Source: Halovulum marinum (GTDB lineage: Bacteria; Pseudomonadota; Alphaproteobacteria; Rhodobacterales; Rhodobacteraceae). Taken from it: a DNA stretch of 64,000 nt. The stretch lies in contig NZ_WIND01000003.1 of the NCBI RefSeq assembly GCF_009697225.1, positions 1 to 64,000 on the forward strand. Direction: 5' to 3'. How positions within the stretch are numbered: position 1 is the first letter of the stretch; each line of letters begins with the position of its first letter. Position numbers and translations under genes: made by a program. The notes beneath the pieces are model-generated. The model worked only from the letters and a program-made list of their open reading frames with translations. It was not told the DNA's origin and did no database searches. Positions 51,954 to 61,017 of the stretch are shown here, in pieces.

Positions 51954-52959
51954 AGCGCACCCGCGGGTCCAGCACGGCGTAAAGCAGGTCGGCGACCAGG
52001 TTGAACAGCACGATCATCACCGCGAACAGGAAGGTCAGCGTCTGCACCAGCGGGATGTCGGCGCTGTAGACGCCCTGGATCAGCAGCTGGCCGATGCCGT
52101 TGATGCGGAAGATCTGCTCGGTGATGACCGCCCCGCCCAGCGCCTGCGGAAAGCCCAGCGCGATCACCGTGACCACCGGGATCAGCGAGTTGCGCAGCAC
52201 GTGGACCCAGACCACCGCGCGCTCGCGCAGGCCCTTGGCGCGGGCGGTACGCACATAGTCCTGGTCCATGTTGTCCAGCATCGAGGCGCGCAGGAAGCGG
52301 CTGATCTGGGCGGCGTTGTACAGCGCCAGCACCGCCACCGGCATCAGCATCTGCCGCACCTGGAACCAGAAGCTGTCCCAGTCGGTGACCCGGTGGCCGG
52401 TGTCGTAGACCGACGGCAGCCACTGCAGCTTGATCGAGAACGCGACGATCAGCAGCAGGCCGGTGAAGAAGGTCGGCACCGAGTATCCGACCATCGACAC
52501 GAAGGTGCCGAGCTGGTCGAACCAGCTGTACTGGCGATAGGCCGAGATCACCCCGATCGGCAGCGCGATCAGCACGCCGATCACATAGGACATGCCGATC
52601 ACCCACAGCGTCTGCGGCAGCCGCTCGACGATCAGGTCCAGCACCGGGGCGCGGGTGCTCCAGCTGATCACCCGCAGCCGGCCCTCGGCCGCGCCGAGGC
52701 TGACCCCGGTCCAGCGTTCGAGCAGCGCCAGCGGCTCGTTCCAGAAGAACTGCACGCACCATTTGAGGTAACGTACCGGCATCGGCTGATCCAGGCCCAG
52801 CTGGCGGCGGATGTCGGCACGCACCTCGGGCGGGATCGTCAGCGGCAGGCTGCCGGTGGGGTCGTTCGGCGCCAGGTCGAGGATCGCGAAGACGATGAAG
52901 CTGATCGCCAGCAGCGTCGGGACCGCGAACGCCAGCCGGCGCAGGGTGTAGCTCAACAT
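51946..52959 (-). CDS. Peptide/nickel-type ABC transporter permease (DppB-like)
   Basis: 337-residue permease. It opens MLSYTLRRLAFAVPTLLAIS, the usual first membrane segment of the family, followed by a periplasmic loop and then GVISAYRQYSWFDQLG, RTARAKGLRERAVVWVHVLR (EAA loop) and the C-terminal DPRVRYD. It forms a heterodimer with the DppC-like protein, whose ATG lies inside its last eight bases. Confidence 0.9.
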   Translation of the reverse strand: MLSYTLRRLAFAVPTLLAISFIVFAILDLAPNDPTGSLPLTIPPEVRADIRRQLGLDQPMPVRYLKWCVQFFWNEPLALLERWTGVSLGAAEGRLRVISWSTRAPVLDLIVERLPQTLWVIGMSYVIGVLIALPIGVISAYRQYSWFDQLGTFVSMVGYSVPTFFTGLLLIVAFSIKLQWLPSVYDTGHRVTDWDSFWFQVRQMLMPVAVLALYNAAQISRFLRASMLDNMDQDYVRTARAKGLRERAVVWVHVLRNSLIPVVTVIALGFPQALGGAVITEQIFRINGIGQLLIQGVYSADIPLVQTLTFLFAVMIVLFNLVADLLYAVLDPRVRYD

Positions 52960-52973
52960 CCCCGCGGCCGCCG

Positions 52974-52998
52974 CCCCGCCGCCGCGTCGGCGGCGGGG
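52974..52998 (-). terminator. Intercistronic hairpin after the peptide-binding-protein gene
   Basis: Perfect 11-base stem CCCCGCCGCCG (52974-52984) and CGGCGGCGGGG (52988-52998) with a three-base loop, between the binding-protein stop (53027) and the permease start (52959). No T-tract. Confidence 0.5.
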
Positions 52999-53026
52999 GG
53001 CGCGGGCGTGTCCGGCGCGCGGCCGC

Positions 53027-54724
53027 TCACTGCGCCCGTGTCCAGTCCTCGACGTTCCACAGCTCGCTGTCCCAGGAGTTCATGCGCACGCCCCGGATCG
53101 ACGCGGCGTGCGCCGACACGTCGCCGCGGTGCACCAGCGGGATGAACGCGCCGGCCGCGATCAGCAGGTCGTTCATCCGCCTGGCCAGCGCCGCCCGCTC
53201 CTCCAGCGAGGCGGTCTTGCCCATCTCGGCGACCAGCGCATCGTACTGCTCGCTGCAGAAGCGCGGGATGTTCGAGCCGACCCACTGGTTCTCGGGCGAC
53301 GGGATCTCGCCGCACTGCCAGTTGGCCATGTACTTTTCGGGGTCGGTGCCGTCGAAGGTGTTGGTGTACATCTCGATGTCGGCATAGAACTTCTGGATCG
53401 TGTCCGGGCTGGACGGATCGCTGCCGAAGAACACCGAGGCGTCGATGCTGCGCAGTTCGGTCTCGACGCCGATCGCCTGCCACATCTGCTTGACCAGCGC
53501 CTGCGTGCCCTGCCGCACCGAGTTGACCGAGCTGACGAACAGGATCGACAGCCGCACGCCGTCCTTCTCGCGCACGCCGTCGGCGCCGCGGACCCAGCCG
53601 GCCTCGTCCAGCAGGCGGTTCGCCTCGTCGACGTCGGGCGTCATGCACCAGTCGTTGGCGGTCGAGACCATCATCTCGGGCGCGGGCAGGATGTTGCACG
53701 TCACCTTGCCGGCGCTGCCGTAGCCGGCGTCGACCAGGATCTGCCGGTCGATCGCCAGGCTCAGCGCCCGGGTCACCGCCGGATCGGTCAGGAACGGGTG
53801 CGGATGGGCGACGGTCGAGCGCGCCTCGCCCAGGCTCGGGTCCGGGTCCGACAGGTTGACCACCAGCCGTTCGACCGCGGGACCGAAGGACGACACCACC
53901 GTGCCCTTGCCCGCCGCGGCCATGGCGTCGAGAATCTCGGGCTCGACCTGCAGGTTCCAGGCATAGTCGAATTCGCCGGTCTCCAGCACCGCGCGGGCGG
54001 CGCTGGCGGCGTCGCCGCCGCCCTTGAACACCACGGTGGCGAAGGCGGGCTTGTCCGGGTCGCGGTAGTTCGGGTTCGCCTCGAGCGTGACCACGTCGTT
54101 GGCCTTGAACTCGGTCACCCGGAACGGGCCGGTGCCGATCGGGTTGAAGTTCGCCTCGGTGCAGGCGGTGGCCTTCTCGCCCAGGCAGTCGGCAAACTGC
54201 GCCCTCTGGATCACCGGCGACATCGCCCCGACCAGCGGGCCGTAGGGAAACGGCTTGGGCACCGAGAAGGTGATCCTGACCGTCTGCACGTCGACCGCCT
54301 CGACGCTTTCGACGTCGGTGAACTTGGCGGCGGAGTTGCAGCCGCCGTCCGGGTGCATGCAGTACTCGGCCGAGAACTTCACGTCCTCGGCGGTCAGCGG
54401 GGTGCCGTCGGACCACAGGATGTCATCGCGCAGCGTCCAGGTGATCGTCGTCAGGTCCTCGGACACGCCGCCGTTCTCGATGGTCGGGATCTCGGTGACC
54501 AGCACCGGCACCATGTTGCCGGCCTCGTCGTAGTTCGCCAGCGGATCGAGGATCAGCGAAGCGGCCTCGAGATCCTTGGTGCCCCCGGACAGATACGGGT
54601 TCAGGATCGACGCCGCCTGCCAGTACAGCAGGTTCAGCTGACCGTCCGCGCCGCGCTCTGCCTGTGCGCCGGTGGCGGCAATGCTCAATGCGGCGGCGCT
54701 GGCCAGAATAGTCTCGAGTCGCAT
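53027..54724 (-). CDS. Peptide/opine-type ABC transporter substrate-binding protein (family 5)
   Basis: 565-residue extracytoplasmic binding protein. Signal peptide MRLETILASAAALSIAATGA with cleavage near GAQA. The family-5 signature DDILWSDGTPLTAEDVKFSA (about 99-118) is present, with FNPIGTGPFRVTEF and ALSLAIDRQILVDAGYGSAG. AGGAG precedes the ATG at 54724. It lies in the middle of its operon, after both ATPase genes and before both permeases. Ligands of the family are oligopeptides, nickel chelates, opines or sugars; the ligand here is unknown. Confidence 0.9.
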   Translation of the reverse strand: MRLETILASAAALSIAATGAQAERGADGQLNLLYWQAASILNPYLSGGTKDLEAASLILDPLANYDEAGNMVPVLVTEIPTIENGGVSEDLTTITWTLRDDILWSDGTPLTAEDVKFSAEYCMHPDGGCNSAAKFTDVESVEAVDVQTVRITFSVPKPFPYGPLVGAMSPVIQRAQFADCLGEKATACTEANFNPIGTGPFRVTEFKANDVVTLEANPNYRDPDKPAFATVVFKGGGDAASAARAVLETGEFDYAWNLQVEPEILDAMAAAGKGTVVSSFGPAVERLVVNLSDPDPSLGEARSTVAHPHPFLTDPAVTRALSLAIDRQILVDAGYGSAGKVTCNILPAPEMMVSTANDWCMTPDVDEANRLLDEAGWVRGADGVREKDGVRLSILFVSSVNSVRQGTQALVKQMWQAIGVETELRSIDASVFFGSDPSSPDTIQKFYADIEMYTNTFDGTDPEKYMANWQCGEIPSPENQWVGSNIPRFCSEQYDALVAEMGKTASLEERAALARRMNDLLIAAGAFIPLVHRGDVSAHAASIRGVRMNSWDSELWNVEDWTRAQ

Positions 54725-54794
54725 CAATGGCTCCTGTTTCTCACGCTGGGGGTGGTTAAGGCCGATACTCGCGGCGGACCGAACGCGGCTCATG

Positions 54795-55799
54795 CTACGG
54801 GCTGTGCAGCATATGGCAAGCCGCACGATGCCCCGGCCCGACGCTGATCTCCGGCGGCTCGCGGGCGGCGCAGATCTCCGCCGCCAGCGGGCACCGGCTG
54901 CGGAACCGGCAGCCCGACGGCGGCCGCTCGGCGCTGGGCACCTCGCCGCGCAGCAGGATCCGGCGGCGGGCGGCCTCGGCGACCGGGTCGGGGCGCGGGA
55001 TCGCGGACAGCAGCGCCTGGGTGTACGGATGCCGCGGGCTGTCGAAGATCGCCGCGCGCGGGCCGGACTCGACGATCCGGCCGAGATACATCACCGCCAC
55101 CCGGTCGGCCATGTGCCGGACCACCGACAGGTCGTGGCTGATGAACAGATAGGTCAGTCCCAGCCGCGCCTGCAGATCCTCCAGCAGGTTCACCACCTGC
55201 GCCTGGATCGACACGTCCAGCGCCGCCACCGGCTCGTCGCAGACCACGAAGCGCGGCTCCAGCGCCAATGCGCGGGCGATGCCGATGCGCTGGCGCTGCC
55301 CGCCCGAGAACGCGTGCGGATGGCGCCGCGCCTGGTCCGGGTCCAGCCCGACGTCGCGCATCAGACCGGCGACCCGCTCGCGGCGCTCGGCCGGGCGCAT
55401 CGGGCGGTGCTCGCGCAGCGGCTCGGCGATGATCTCCTCGACCGTCAGCCGCGGGTTCAGGCTGGCCATCGGGTCCTGGAAGATCATCTGCATCCGCGGC
55501 CGCAGCGGCCGCAGCTGCGCCGCGCTCAGCCCCGAGATGTCGCGGCCCTCCAGCTCGATCCGCCCGGCGGTCGGGCGGTACAGGCGCAGCAGCGTGCGGC
55601 CCACGGTGGTCTTGCCGCAGCCGCTTTCGCCGACCAGGCCCAGCGTCTCGCCGGCGGCGATCTCCAGGTCGACGCCGTCCACGGCGCGCAGGATGGCGCG
55701 GCGCCCGCGCAGCAGGCCGCCGCGCAGCCGGAAATGCTTCGCCAGGCCGGTGGCGCGGACCAGCGGCCCGCCCGCATCCCCGAGGGCGCCGTCAGGCAT
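54795..55799 (-). CDS. Peptide-type ABC transporter ATP-binding protein (DppF-like)
   Basis: 334-residue ATPase. Walker A is GESGCGKTT, the signature [14 protein letters not shown] and Walker [14 protein letters not shown], followed by the oligopeptide-transporter C-terminal domain ([12 protein letters not shown], with the Cys-rich [12 protein letters not shown] that may hold an iron-sulfur cluster). Its start overlaps the end of the DppD-like gene by eight bases. Confidence 0.9.
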   Translation of the reverse strand: MPDGALGDAGGPLVRATGLAKHFRLRGGLLRGRRAILRAVDGVDLEIAAGETLGLVGESGCGKTTVGRTLLRLYRPTAGRIELEGRDISGLSAAQLRPLRPRMQMIFQDPMASLNPRLTVEEIIAEPLREHRPMRPAERRERVAGLMRDVGLDPDQARRHPHAFSGGQRQRIGIARALALEPRFVVCDEPVAALDVSIQAQVVNLLEDLQARLGLTYLFISHDLSVVRHMADRVAVMYLGRIVESGPRAAIFDSPRHPYTQALLSAIPRPDPVAEAARRRILLRGEVPSAERPPSGCRFRSRCPLAAEICAAREPPEISVGPGHRAACHMLHSP

Positions 55800-56796
55800 G
55801 CGCGGTCTCGGCCGGATCGGGCACCAGGTGGCAGGCGGCGCGATGCTCCGGGCCCACCGGCCGCAACTCCGGCCGCGGCCCGGCGCAGCGGTCGAACGCC
55901 CGCGCGCAGCGGGGCCGGAACGGGCAGTCGCCGGTCAGCGTCTCAAGCCGCGGCGGCTGGCCCGGGATCGCGCGCAGCCGCGCCTCCCGCGGGCCGTCCG
56001 GCCGCGGCAGCGCCGCCAGCAGCGCGCGGGTGTAGGGATGTCGGGGATCGGCGAACAGCGCGCGCACCGGCGCCTGCTCGACGATGCGTCCGGCGTACAT
56101 CACGATCACCCGGTCGGCGATGCCGGCGATCACGCCCAGATCGTGGGTGATCCAGATCACCGCCATGCCCAGCTGCCGGCGCAGATCGCGCAGCAGCTCG
56201 AGGATCTGCGCCTGCACGGTCACGTCCAGCGCGGTGGTCGGCTCGTCGGCGATCAGCACCCGCGGCTTGCAGGCCAGCGCCATGGCGATCATCACCCGCT
56301 GGCGCTGCCCGCCCGAGAACTGGTGCGGATACTGCTCAAGCCGCCGCTTCGGATCGGGAATGCCGACCAGCGCCAGCAGCTCGGCGGCGCCGGCGCGCGC
56401 GGCGCGGCGCGACAGGCCGCGATGCACGCGCAACGGCTCGGCCAGCTGGTGGCCGATGCTCAGCACCGGGTTCAGCGAGGTCGCCGGATCCTGGAACACG
56501 TAGCCGAATTCGCTGCCGCGCAGCCGCCGCAGCCGCTCGGGCGTGGCGCGCAAAAGGTCGTCGCCGTCGAACAGCACCTGGCCGCCGACCACCGAGGCCG
56601 ATCTGGCGGGCAGCAGGCCCAGCAGCGCCAGCATCGCCGCCGATTTGCCGGCGCCGCTTTCGCCGACCAGGCCCAGCACCTCGCCGCGGCCCAGGGTGAA
56701 CGACACGCCGTTGACCGCGTGCACCACGGCATCGCGCGTGCGGTATACCGCTGCAAGATCGCGCACTTCCAGGATCGGCGCGGCGCCGTCCGGCAT
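55792..56796 (-). CDS. Peptide-type ABC transporter ATP-binding protein (DppD-like)
   Basis: 334-residue ATPase. Walker A is GESGAGKSA, with Ala at the position usually Ser/Thr after GKS; the signature is [14 protein letters not shown] and Walker [14 protein letters not shown]. The C-terminal oligopeptide domain has [16 protein letters not shown] and the Cys motif [14 protein letters not shown]. First gene of the leftward operon, order D-F-A-B-C. Typical Walker A ends GKS followed by V/T/A, so function should be normal. Confidence 0.9.
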   Translation of the reverse strand: MPDGAAPILEVRDLAAVYRTRDAVVHAVNGVSFTLGRGEVLGLVGESGAGKSAAMLALLGLLPARSASVVGGQVLFDGDDLLRATPERLRRLRGSEFGYVFQDPATSLNPVLSIGHQLAEPLRVHRGLSRRAARAGAAELLALVGIPDPKRRLEQYPHQFSGGQRQRVMIAMALACKPRVLIADEPTTALDVTVQAQILELLRDLRRQLGMAVIWITHDLGVIAGIADRVIVMYAGRIVEQAPVRALFADPRHPYTRALLAALPRPDGPREARLRAIPGQPPRLETLTGDCPFRPRCARAFDRCAGPRPELRPVGPEHRAACHLVPDPAETAHA

Positions 56797-56812
56797 CTGT
56801 CACTCCCCGGTT

Positions 56813-56833
56813 GGTCCGCGACAACTTCGGACC
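56813..56833. promoter_or_regulatory. Dyad upstream of the peptide transporter operon
   Basis: GGTCCG (56813-56818) and CGGACC (56828-56833) form a perfect six-base inverted repeat with a nine-base spacer, 16 bases upstream of the DppD-like start. On the minus strand a TTGCTT-N17-TTAGGT arrangement lies just upstream and could be the promoter. The site may be an operator in the leader. Confidence 0.3.
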
Positions 56834-56894
56834 CTGCGGAACCTAAGCAGCAAGCCATTGGAGAAGCAACGTTACAGGTGCGGCTTCCGCCGCG

Positions 56895-57782
56895 TCAGCG
56901 GACCACGCGCACCCGCTCGTCCAGCTCCGCGATCCGGGTCAGGTCGCGGCGGAAGGCGCGGTTGAAGGCGCGCTCCTGCTCGACGCTCCACATCCGGTAC
57001 TGCCAGTTGCCGTCGGTGCGCGGATGGTCGCGGGCGACCGCCTCGCGGGCTTCGCGCATCGCCTCGGCGCCCTCGGCCGCGCCGATCGCGATCAGCGCCT
57101 CGATGGCGTCATGGCTCAGGCTGGGGCGGTGGCTGGCGCCGGCGGTGTCGAAACCCGCCGCCGGATCCAGCCCGGCGACCAGGTTCAGGAACCGCTGCGG
57201 ATCCTGCTTGAATTCCATGAAGTTCCAGACGGCAAGCCGCGCCTGCGGAAACGCCGCGCGCACCGCCTCGAGCAGCGGCACCCAGCTCGGACCGCCCTGC
57301 AGCCAGCCGGCGCGGAACTCCTCCGGTCCGACGAACCGGCGCAGGCTGCCGCGCAGGCTTTCGCCGTAGACCGAGCGCGCGAACTGCCCGTGATGGCGCA
57401 GCGCCACGAACACCTCGACCTCGTGCCCGGCCAGCAGCGGCGCCAGCGCCGCCAGCCGCGCCGCGGCGGTGGGATAGAGCCGCTGGCTCTCGACCATCTC
57501 GCGCGGGGTGCCGATCAGGTTCTCGTCGGACAGCAGCAGCCGCGCCGCGCCGGCCGAGGCCAGCATCCCGGCCAGCGCCTCGGCGGCCTTCGCCTGCCGC
57601 GCTCCGGCGCCGGCCTCGTCCGCGGCCGCGGGGCGCAGCCGCCGGGTGACGGTCTTGCGGAATTCCTCGGTCGGCACATGCGCCACGCCGCGCCCGGCCA
57701 GCATCCCGCGTTCGGCCGCGAAGGCGTCCTGCATGAAGGTCGAGGCGGTCTTGTGCACGCCAAGGTGCAATGCGATCTTCAT
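56895..57782 (-). CDS. Sulfotransferase-like P-loop protein (paralogue 1)
   Basis: 295-residue protein opening MKIALHLGVHKTASTFMQDA, where HKTAST matches the PAPS-binding 5' P-loop of sulfotransferases (K-x-x-S/T). SDENLIGTPREM and the LRHHGQFARSVYGESLRG stretch may form the 3' phosphate site. Its neighbour at 57818 shares the same plan, so the two are tandem paralogues at the end of the TRAP operon. The acceptor is unknown. Alternatively it is a nucleotide-binding protein that does not transfer sulfate. Confidence 0.65.
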   Translation of the reverse strand: MKIALHLGVHKTASTFMQDAFAAERGMLAGRGVAHVPTEEFRKTVTRRLRPAAADEAGAGARQAKAAEALAGMLASAGAARLLLSDENLIGTPREMVESQRLYPTAAARLAALAPLLAGHEVEVFVALRHHGQFARSVYGESLRGSLRRFVGPEEFRAGWLQGGPSWVPLLEAVRAAFPQARLAVWNFMEFKQDPQRFLNLVAGLDPAAGFDTAGASHRPSLSHDAIEALIAIGAAEGAEAMREAREAVARDHPRTDGNWQYRMWSVEQERAFNRAFRRDLTRIAELDERVRVVR

Positions 57783-57817
57783 CGAGCTGTCCCGAAAATG
57801 GCCCGTTTTCCGTGGTC

Positions 57818-58729
57818 CTACGCCAGTTCGCGGGCGCTGACCAGCCGCACCCGCGGCATCCGGGCAAGCGCCTCGAGGTCGGCGACGTAGTCCGCCTGCA
57901 ACGCCGCCGCGCGCCCCGCGTCCCACAGGCTGAACGCCGGCCACGCCTCGCCGCGCGGATAGCGGGCGCGGATGTCCGGCTCGGCGGCGCGGGCGGCGGG
58001 CGGTCCCTGCGCGGCACGCACGCGCAGGATCTCGTCGATGGCGCGCGCCGACAGCCCCTCGCGGCGGAACTTCGCGCGCACCACGACCCTGGTGCCGGGC
58101 GGCAGCCCCACCAGCCGGTTCACCGCACCCGCCGGCGCACCGGTCAGCGCGTCGAAGTCCCAGACGGTAAGCGACGCCTGCGGGGCCGCGCGCAGCAGCG
58201 CCGCGACCAGCGCGGTCCAGCGCGGCCGGCATTCCCACCAGCGCGCGGCGACGCTGTCCGGCGTCTGCCGTTTCGCCGCGCCGATCCGCACCGCCTCGGC
58301 CATCAGCGACGAGGAAAACCGGTCCTGCGCCCGGATGCCCAGGAACAGCTCGACCGGGCGGTCGCCCAGCAGCGCCGCCAGCGTCGTCATCCGCCGTCCG
58401 GCCGAAGGGTAGAGCGCACCGTTGCGCAGCACCTCGGTGATGCCGCCGATCATGTTCTCGTCCGAGATCACCAGCCGCCCGGCGCCGCGGGCCTCGGCCG
58501 CCAGCCAGCGCCGCGCGCGCAGCGCCGCCAGCGCGCGGCCGGCGCGGTGCGTCCTGCGGTCCAGCAGCGGCCGGGTGATCCGCGCCCGCACCCGGTCCCG
58601 GTCCAGCAGGCGGACGCCGGCGGCGCCGTGCGCCGCGGCGTTCGCCGCCATCACCTGATAGAGCCAGGTGGAGCCGGTCTTCTGCGCCCCCAGATGCACC
58701 GCCACCGCCGGCGGCGCGTCAGTTGCCAT
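57818..58729 (-). CDS. Sulfotransferase-like P-loop protein (paralogue 2)
   Basis: 303-residue relative of the downstream protein. The P-loop AVHLGAQKTGSTWLYQ (Lys17) is closer to the sulfotransferase consensus than that of paralogue 1, and VISDENMIGG, LFLGIRAQDRFSSS and LTVWDFDALTG follow the same order. Its start overlaps the DctM stop by 11 bases, which couples it to the TRAP transporter. The role is unknown; a link to modifying the transported compound or a surface polymer is inferred. Confidence 0.68.
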   Translation of the reverse strand: MATDAPPAVAVHLGAQKTGSTWLYQVMAANAAAHGAAGVRLLDRDRVRARITRPLLDRRTHRAGRALAALRARRWLAAEARGAGRLVISDENMIGGITEVLRNGALYPSAGRRMTTLAALLGDRPVELFLGIRAQDRFSSSLMAEAVRIGAAKRQTPDSVAARWWECRPRWTALVAALLRAAPQASLTVWDFDALTGAPAGAVNRLVGLPPGTRVVVRAKFRREGLSARAIDEILRVRAAQGPPAARAAEPDIRARYPRGEAWPAFSLWDAGRAAALQADYVADLEALARMPRVRLVSARELA

Positions 58730-60167
58730 AGGCGACCGAGGGCAGCCAGGTGACCAGCGACGGGATCCGGAACACGATCGCCAGGCCGATCAGCTGCAGG
58801 ATCACGAACGGCACGATGCCGCGGTAGATGTGCGCCAGGCTGACCTGCGGCGGGCACACGCCCTTGAGGTAGAACAGCGCGAACCCGACCGGCGGCGTCA
58901 GGAACGAGGTCTGCAGCGTCACCGCCACCAGGATCGCGAACCACACCACCGAGGGGTTGCGCACCACGCCGTAGCCGTCGATCTCCAGCCCCAGGTTCAG
59001 GATGATCGGCAGCATCAGCGGCATGACGATCAGCGTGATCTCGATCCAGTCCAGCAGGAAGCCCAGCAGGAAGATGATGAACAGGATGAACATCACGATC
59101 ATGTAGGGCTCGGTGAAGGCGGCGGTGACCATTGCCTCGACGATTTCGTCGCCGCCGTAGCGGCGCAGGATGAAGGCGAAGAAGTTCGCCGCCAGGAAGA
59201 TGCCGACGATGTAGCCGCAGGTGTTCAGCGTCGAGCGCGACACCTCCTTCAGGACGGTGTAGTCGAGCCGGCGGTTCAGCAGCGCCAGGACCGTCGCGCC
59301 CAGCGCGCCCAGCCCCGACGCCTCGGTCGGCGTCGCCAGCCCGATGAAGATCGAACCCAGCACCAGCAGGATCAGGAACATCGGCGGCACCACCGACAGC
59401 AGCACCTCGCGCACCACCGGCCAGCCGACATGCTCGTGCTTCTCGGGCAGCGGCATGGCGTGCGGGTTCAGCAGGCCGTAGACGACGATGAAGACGATGT
59501 AGAGCGCGCCCAGCAGCAGGCCGGGGAACAGCGCGCCCATGAACAGGTCGCCCAGGCTGATCGCCAGCTGGTCCGACATGATCACCAGCATGATCGACGG
59601 CGGGATCAGGATGCCCAGCGTGCCGGCGCTGGCGATGGTGCCGGTGGCGATCGAGGTCTGGTAGTTCTGCTGCAGCATCTGCGGCAGCGCCATCACCCCC
59701 AGCAGCGTCACCGACGCGCCGATCACCCCGGTCGAGGCCGCCAGGATGATGCCGATCAGCAGCACGGTCAGCGCCAGCCCGCCGCGCAGCGCGCCGAACA
59801 GGCGCTGCATCGAGTGCATCATCCGCTGCGCGACGCCGGACTGGTCCAGCATCAGCCCCATGAAGATGAACATCGGCAGCGCCACCAGCACCGGGTTCTT
59901 GATGATCGAGCCGAACAGCCGCCCGCCCAGCGTGCCCAGCCGCCGGTAGTCGATGCCGGTGCGGTCGAAGGCGATGATGTCGCGGAACGCCTGGCGGTTC
60001 GGGTCCAGCAGAAGCTCGGCCACCAGCGAGAAGATCAGCGCCACGCCGACCAGTGCGAAGGCCACCGGCACGCCGCGGAACAGCATCACGATGAAGGTCA
60101 GGAACATCGCCGCGACGGCAAGCTCGTTCAGGGTCAGGTACTGACCCAGGAATGCCAGGATCTGCAT
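58719..60167 (-). CDS. dctM: TRAP transporter large permease (DctM-like)
   Basis: 482-residue inner-membrane protein with about 12 hydrophobic segments. Visible: VAAMFLTFIVMLFRGVPVAF, the family stretch AASTGVIGASVTLLGVMALP (about 142-161) and GTLGILIPPSIMLVIMSDQ. It follows dctQ by three bases and overlaps paralogue 2 of the sulfotransferase-like pair. Secondary transporter, driven by Na+ or H+. Confidence 0.93.
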   Translation of the reverse strand: MQILAFLGQYLTLNELAVAAMFLTFIVMLFRGVPVAFALVGVALIFSLVAELLLDPNRQAFRDIIAFDRTGIDYRRLGTLGGRLFGSIIKNPVLVALPMFIFMGLMLDQSGVAQRMMHSMQRLFGALRGGLALTVLLIGIILAASTGVIGASVTLLGVMALPQMLQQNYQTSIATGTIASAGTLGILIPPSIMLVIMSDQLAISLGDLFMGALFPGLLLGALYIVFIVVYGLLNPHAMPLPEKHEHVGWPVVREVLLSVVPPMFLILLVLGSIFIGLATPTEASGLGALGATVLALLNRRLDYTVLKEVSRSTLNTCGYIVGIFLAANFFAFILRRYGGDEIVEAMVTAAFTEPYMIVMFILFIIFLLGFLLDWIEITLIVMPLMLPIILNLGLEIDGYGVVRNPSVVWFAILVAVTLQTSFLTPPVGFALFYLKGVCPPQVSLAHIYRGIVPFVILQLIGLAIVFRIPSLVTWLPSVAYGN

Positions 60168-60170
60168 CGG

Positions 60171-60944
60171 TCAGGCGTCCTTAAGGGTCTTGCGGCGCAG
60201 CAGCCAGGCCAGCGCGATCAGCAGAACTGTCGCCACGGCGGCGGCGGTGACGGTGTAGGCGAACACCGGCTCGTTGGGGATCTGGCGCGGGTTCAGGTCC
60301 TCGGGCCCGGTCAGGAACACCCACCAGTAGAGCGCGTAGTAGACCGCCAGGTTGGTCAGGAACATCGTCGAGGGGAAGGCGAACAGCAGCTGCTTCCACA
60401 GCGCCGGATGCGTCAGCTTGCCCAGAAAGCGCACATAGGCGGCCCAGACCGCGATGCCGATGAACACGAAGCTGAGGTTGGCGAAGGTCTTCAGCAGGTA
60501 CAGCATGTGCAGCCCGTTCGGGCTGTCCGAACCCTCGCGCGCCTGGATCGAGGCGATGGCGTAGTGCAGCGTCAGGTCCCAGGACAGGATCACGAACGGC
60601 AGGAACAGCCAGACCAGGCCGAAGATCTCGACCCGCGTCTGCCGCTTGCGGCTGAAGTTGGCGAAGAAGATGTCGACGCGGACGTGGCTGTTGGTGGTGA
60701 CTGCATAGCCGATGCCGATCATCATCGACGCGCCGTACAGCCACCACTGCAGATCGTCCAGCCAGGCCTGGTTCATCCCCGACTGCCGCAGCACGACCTG
60801 GGCGACGATGGCGATGATCAGCGCCGGGAAGATCCAGGCGAACAGGTTCGCGACGACCACCACGGCGCGGTCGCCGGTGTTGTGCTCGGCGCGGCCGACC
60901 ATGCCGGGATCCGAGATAACGATCATCTCTTCGGGTTTTTCCAT
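60171..60944 (-). CDS. dctQ: TRAP transporter small permease (DctQ-like)
   Basis: 257-residue protein with four main membrane segments plus an extra C-terminal one (VTAAAVATVLLIALAWLL). The core FAWIFPALIIAIVAQVVLRQ and the conserved LDDLQWWLYGASMMIGIGYA loop are typical. It is longer than standard DctQ (about 160-200 residues), as in the mannitol/chloroaromatic sub-family. It follows the broken dctP gene after a strong terminator-like hairpin. Confidence 0.9.
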   Translation of the reverse strand: MEKPEEMIVISDPGMVGRAEHNTGDRAVVVVANLFAWIFPALIIAIVAQVVLRQSGMNQAWLDDLQWWLYGASMMIGIGYAVTTNSHVRVDIFFANFSRKRQTRVEIFGLVWLFLPFVILSWDLTLHYAIASIQAREGSDSPNGLHMLYLLKTFANLSFVFIGIAVWAAYVRFLGKLTHPALWKQLLFAFPSTMFLTNLAVYYALYWWVFLTGPEDLNPRQIPNEPVFAYTVTAAAVATVLLIALAWLLRRKTLKDA

Positions 60945-60959
60945 GCAGTCCGTCCGCCG

Positions 60960-60997
60960 AAAAAAGGGGGGCCCCGGCCGCTGTGTCGGCCGGGGCC
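60960..60997 (-). terminator. Strong intrinsic terminator/attenuator between dctP and dctQ
   Basis: Perfect 11-base stem (60970-60980 with 60987-60997) with a six-base loop. On the minus strand it is followed by CCCC and six T residues (60965-60960), a textbook intrinsic terminator. It would let most transcripts end after dctP. Confidence 0.75.
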
Positions 60998-61017
60998 TGC
61001 AAGTTCACCGGTGCGGT

